Part shown: piece by piece, positions 62,463 to 64,000 of the stretch
Numbering within the stretch: position 1 is the first letter of the stretch
Layout of the letters: each line of letters opens with the position of its first letter
Assembly: GCA_964639255.1 (NCBI GenBank)
Contig: CAZXDP010000007.1
Location: 1 to 64,000, forward strand
DNA from: NZQO01 sp964639255
Lineage (GTDB): Bacteria > Bacteroidota > Bacteroidia > Flavobacteriales > Flavobacteriaceae
Reading direction: 5' to 3'
Length of the DNA stretch: 64,000 bases
The notes under the pieces: generated by a model
Told to the model about the DNA's origin: nothing
Databases searched by the model: none
What the model saw: only the letters and a program-made list of their open reading frames with translations
Translations under genes and position numbers: made by a program

Positions 62463-64000
62463 ATGAAGAACCTCCTTTCCCTATTTGCGAAAAACCAGTC
62501 GTTCATTTACAAGGCATTTCTTTTCATTAGCGCCACGCTATTGGTTATTTATTTATTTCCGAAGGGAGGGCAATTCAAATATAATTTTCAGAAGGGAAAG
62601 CCATGGCAGTATGAAAATTTATATGCGCCGTTCAGTTTTACCATAAAAAAGGATGAAACTACCTTAGAGAACGAGAAACAAGCCGTACGTGCTGAAGCCA
62701 TCCCGTACTTCGATTTTCAGCCCGAGGCGCAGCAAACTAGCAACCAGCGTTTTGCGCAGTTGTTGGACCAGAATTACGAGGATACCCTGTTTGAAACTTC
62801 TAAGGAACGTTTCCGGCAGGTAGGGACGGCAATTTTGAACGACATTTACGAGAACGGCGTTACAGAGGAGATTCATTCGTATCCTGATAGCCAACTCATC
62901 TATCTAAAAAAGGGCAATGAAATTGAGGAGCTTACCTATGGCCAAGTGTTTCAGCTGGGCGAACTTTCTGAAAAGATAAACAAAACGGTTACTTCAACCT
63001 TTTCCGTCGCATCTACCAATTTTATTCAAAAATTGCTGGAACGAAGTATAACTCCCAATGTTTCGTATAACGCTAAGCTCACAGAGGCGGCCATTGCCTC
63101 ACAAATTGAAGCTATAAATCCCAACAGAGGGGTTATTGAAAAGGGAGGTCGTATCATTGCCAAGGGAGAGGTTGTTGAAGGCGAGACCTTTCAGGTGCTT
63201 AATTCATTGAAGGCCGAATACCAATCGCAAGTGTGGAGCAAGTCCAATTATGTGTGGCTCTTGGTGGGGTATTCATTATTGGTATCGTTGGTGTTTCTAA
63301 TGCTATTGTTGTTCTTGAACAAATACCGCTCGGCCATATTCAACAATAACACCAAGGTAACCTTCATTTTTTTCAATGTTGTGCTCATGGTTTTTTTAAC
63401 GACCATGATCGTGCAATTGGATGCCAATTATGTGTATGTGGTGCCTTTATGCATACTTCCGCTTATATTAAAGGCGTTTTTCGATCCGCGCTTGGGTCTT
63501 TTTGTGCACGTACTGACCGTTTTACTGTTGGGCTTTATCGTTCCCAATAGCTTTGAGTATATGTTCCTGCAAATTATCGCGGGTATCGTGACGATTTTAA
63601 CGATCTCTGAACTCTACCGACGCGCAAATTTGTTTATTTCGGTGGGTCAAATTACCCTTATTTATATCGTGGGGTATTTCGCATTTTTCTTGATACAGGA
63701 AGGTAACTTACAGTTGCTGCAATGGCAGACTTTCGGCATTTTTATCCTGAACGGCCTCGCTACCCTTTTTGCACATCCGTTGATTTATCTATATGAAAAA
63801 GCCTTCGGACTGGTAAGCGATGTTTCGCTCTTGGAACTGAGCGATACCAATTCGAAATTGCTGAAAAAACTTAGTAATGACGCTCCCGGAACCTTTCACC
63901 ATTCGCTGAATGTCGCCAATTTGGCCGAAGCGGCCGCCAACGAGGTTGGCGCTAATTCTATGCTGGTACGGGTTGGGGCCTTGTACCACGATATCGGTAA
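62463..64000 (+). CDS. 7TM-HD family phosphohydrolase (PgpH-like), 5' part
   Basis: The open frame starts at ATG 62463 and runs off the window (512 complete codons). It has one N-terminal membrane helix (about 17-33), a large extracytoplasmic 7TMR-HDED domain (about 45-255), seven membrane helices (about 260-465) and the start of a cytosolic HD domain with [14 protein letters not shown] and LYHDIGK at the edge. PgpH in Listeria hydrolyses cyclic di-AMP; this protein has the same architecture, so c-di-AMP turnover is likely, but the catalytic half is not shown fully. Confidence 0.93.
   Translation, partial: MKNLLSLFAKNQSFIYKAFLFISATLLVIYLFPKGGQFKYNFQKGKPWQYENLYAPFSFTIKKDETTLENEKQAVRAEAIPYFDFQPEAQQTSNQRFAQLLDQNYEDTLFETSKERFRQVGTAILNDIYENGVTEEIHSYPDSQLIYLKKGNEIEELTYGQVFQLGELSEKINKTVTSTFSVASTNFIQKLLERSITPNVSYNAKLTEAAIASQIEAINPNRGVIEKGGRIIAKGEVVEGETFQVLNSLKAEYQSQVWSKSNYVWLLVGYSLLVSLVFLMLLLFLNKYRSAIFNNNTKVTFIFFNVVLMVFLTTMIVQLDANYVYVVPLCILPLILKAFFDPRLGLFVHVLTVLLLGFIVPNSFEYMFLQIIAGIVTILTISELYRRANLFISVGQITLIYIVGYFAFFLIQEGNLQLLQWQTFGIFILNGLATLFAHPLIYLYEKAFGLVSDVSLLELSDTNSKLLKKLSNDAPGTFHHSLNVANLAEAAANEVGANSMLVRVGALYHDIG

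Noticed and set aside
1..64000. CRISPR array, tRNA, rRNA or insertion sequence
   Set aside because: I looked through all intergenic gaps: none shows spaced repeats, a cloverleaf with CCA end, rRNA motifs or terminal inverted repeats with a transposase.

Overview
The window comes from a member of the Bacteroidota, almost certainly the family Flavobacteriaceae; I cannot name the genus. The evidence is lineage-specific parts: PorQ and a C-terminal sorting domain of the type IX secretion system (T9SS), DUF3822, a 6S-like RNA between zapA and the RNase Y gene, lipoproteins and small outer-membrane barrels, and repeated promoters of the Bacteroidota form TTTG-N17..23-TAnnTTTG with few obvious Shine-Dalgarno sites. 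It is a chromosomal, mostly housekeeping segment. I found no insertion sequence, prophage, CRISPR array, tRNA or rRNA gene.

Layout. 1-2 kb: start of a TonB-dependent-receptor-like gene behind an M23 peptidase. 2.1-4.5 kb: coiled-coil protein, zapA, 6S-like RNA, rny. 4.6-10.4 kb: aldo/keto reductase and xerD, then four small outer-membrane barrel genes, aroQ and a Dph6-like ATPase. 10.4-14.3 kb: lpdA, two msrB genes (one cytosolic, one lipoprotein), a collagen-motif lipoprotein, an M48 lipoprotein. 14.4-18.7 kb: UMF1-type transporter facing an ECF sigma / anti-sigma operon that also encodes two secreted repeat ('ladder') proteins. 18.9-25.3 kb: lon, porQ-cmk, rpsA. 25.4-28.1 kb: a lipoprotein that is a free-standing subtilisin prodomain, its subtilase neighbour with a T9SS sorting domain, and an orphan lipoprotein.

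28.4-35.4 kb: a long co-directional run pyrR-pyrB-small protein-rnz-pdxH-sixA-ppk1-ppx (pyrimidine, tRNA end, vitamin B6 and polyphosphate metabolism), meeting miaE and dnaX from the other strand. 37.8-38.2 kb: RNase P RNA. 38.2-40.6 kb: a small STAS-like protein, rsmD, DUF3822 and a pilin-like membrane protein. 40.7-45.8 kb: RecD-like helicase, a KdsB / iron-dependent alcohol dehydrogenase fusion that points to 8-amino-Kdo lipid A core chemistry, an acyltransferase and a lipoprotein. 45.9-49.9 kb: gcvT-glsA-SDR-PCD-yebC. 50-53.5 kb: nnr, hutH and a second STAS-like protein. 53.7-64 kb: clpC, gyrA, a TPR protein, an NlpC/P60 peptidase, a thiolase and the start of a 7TM-HD phosphohydrolase cut by the window end.

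The most interesting items are the KdsB-KdnB-type fusion, the sigma-factor operon with two different beta-ladder repeat proteins, the stand-alone prodomain lipoprotein next to its likely cognate protease, and the DUF3822/pilin-like pair. All functions are inferred from reading the sequence; no database search was run.
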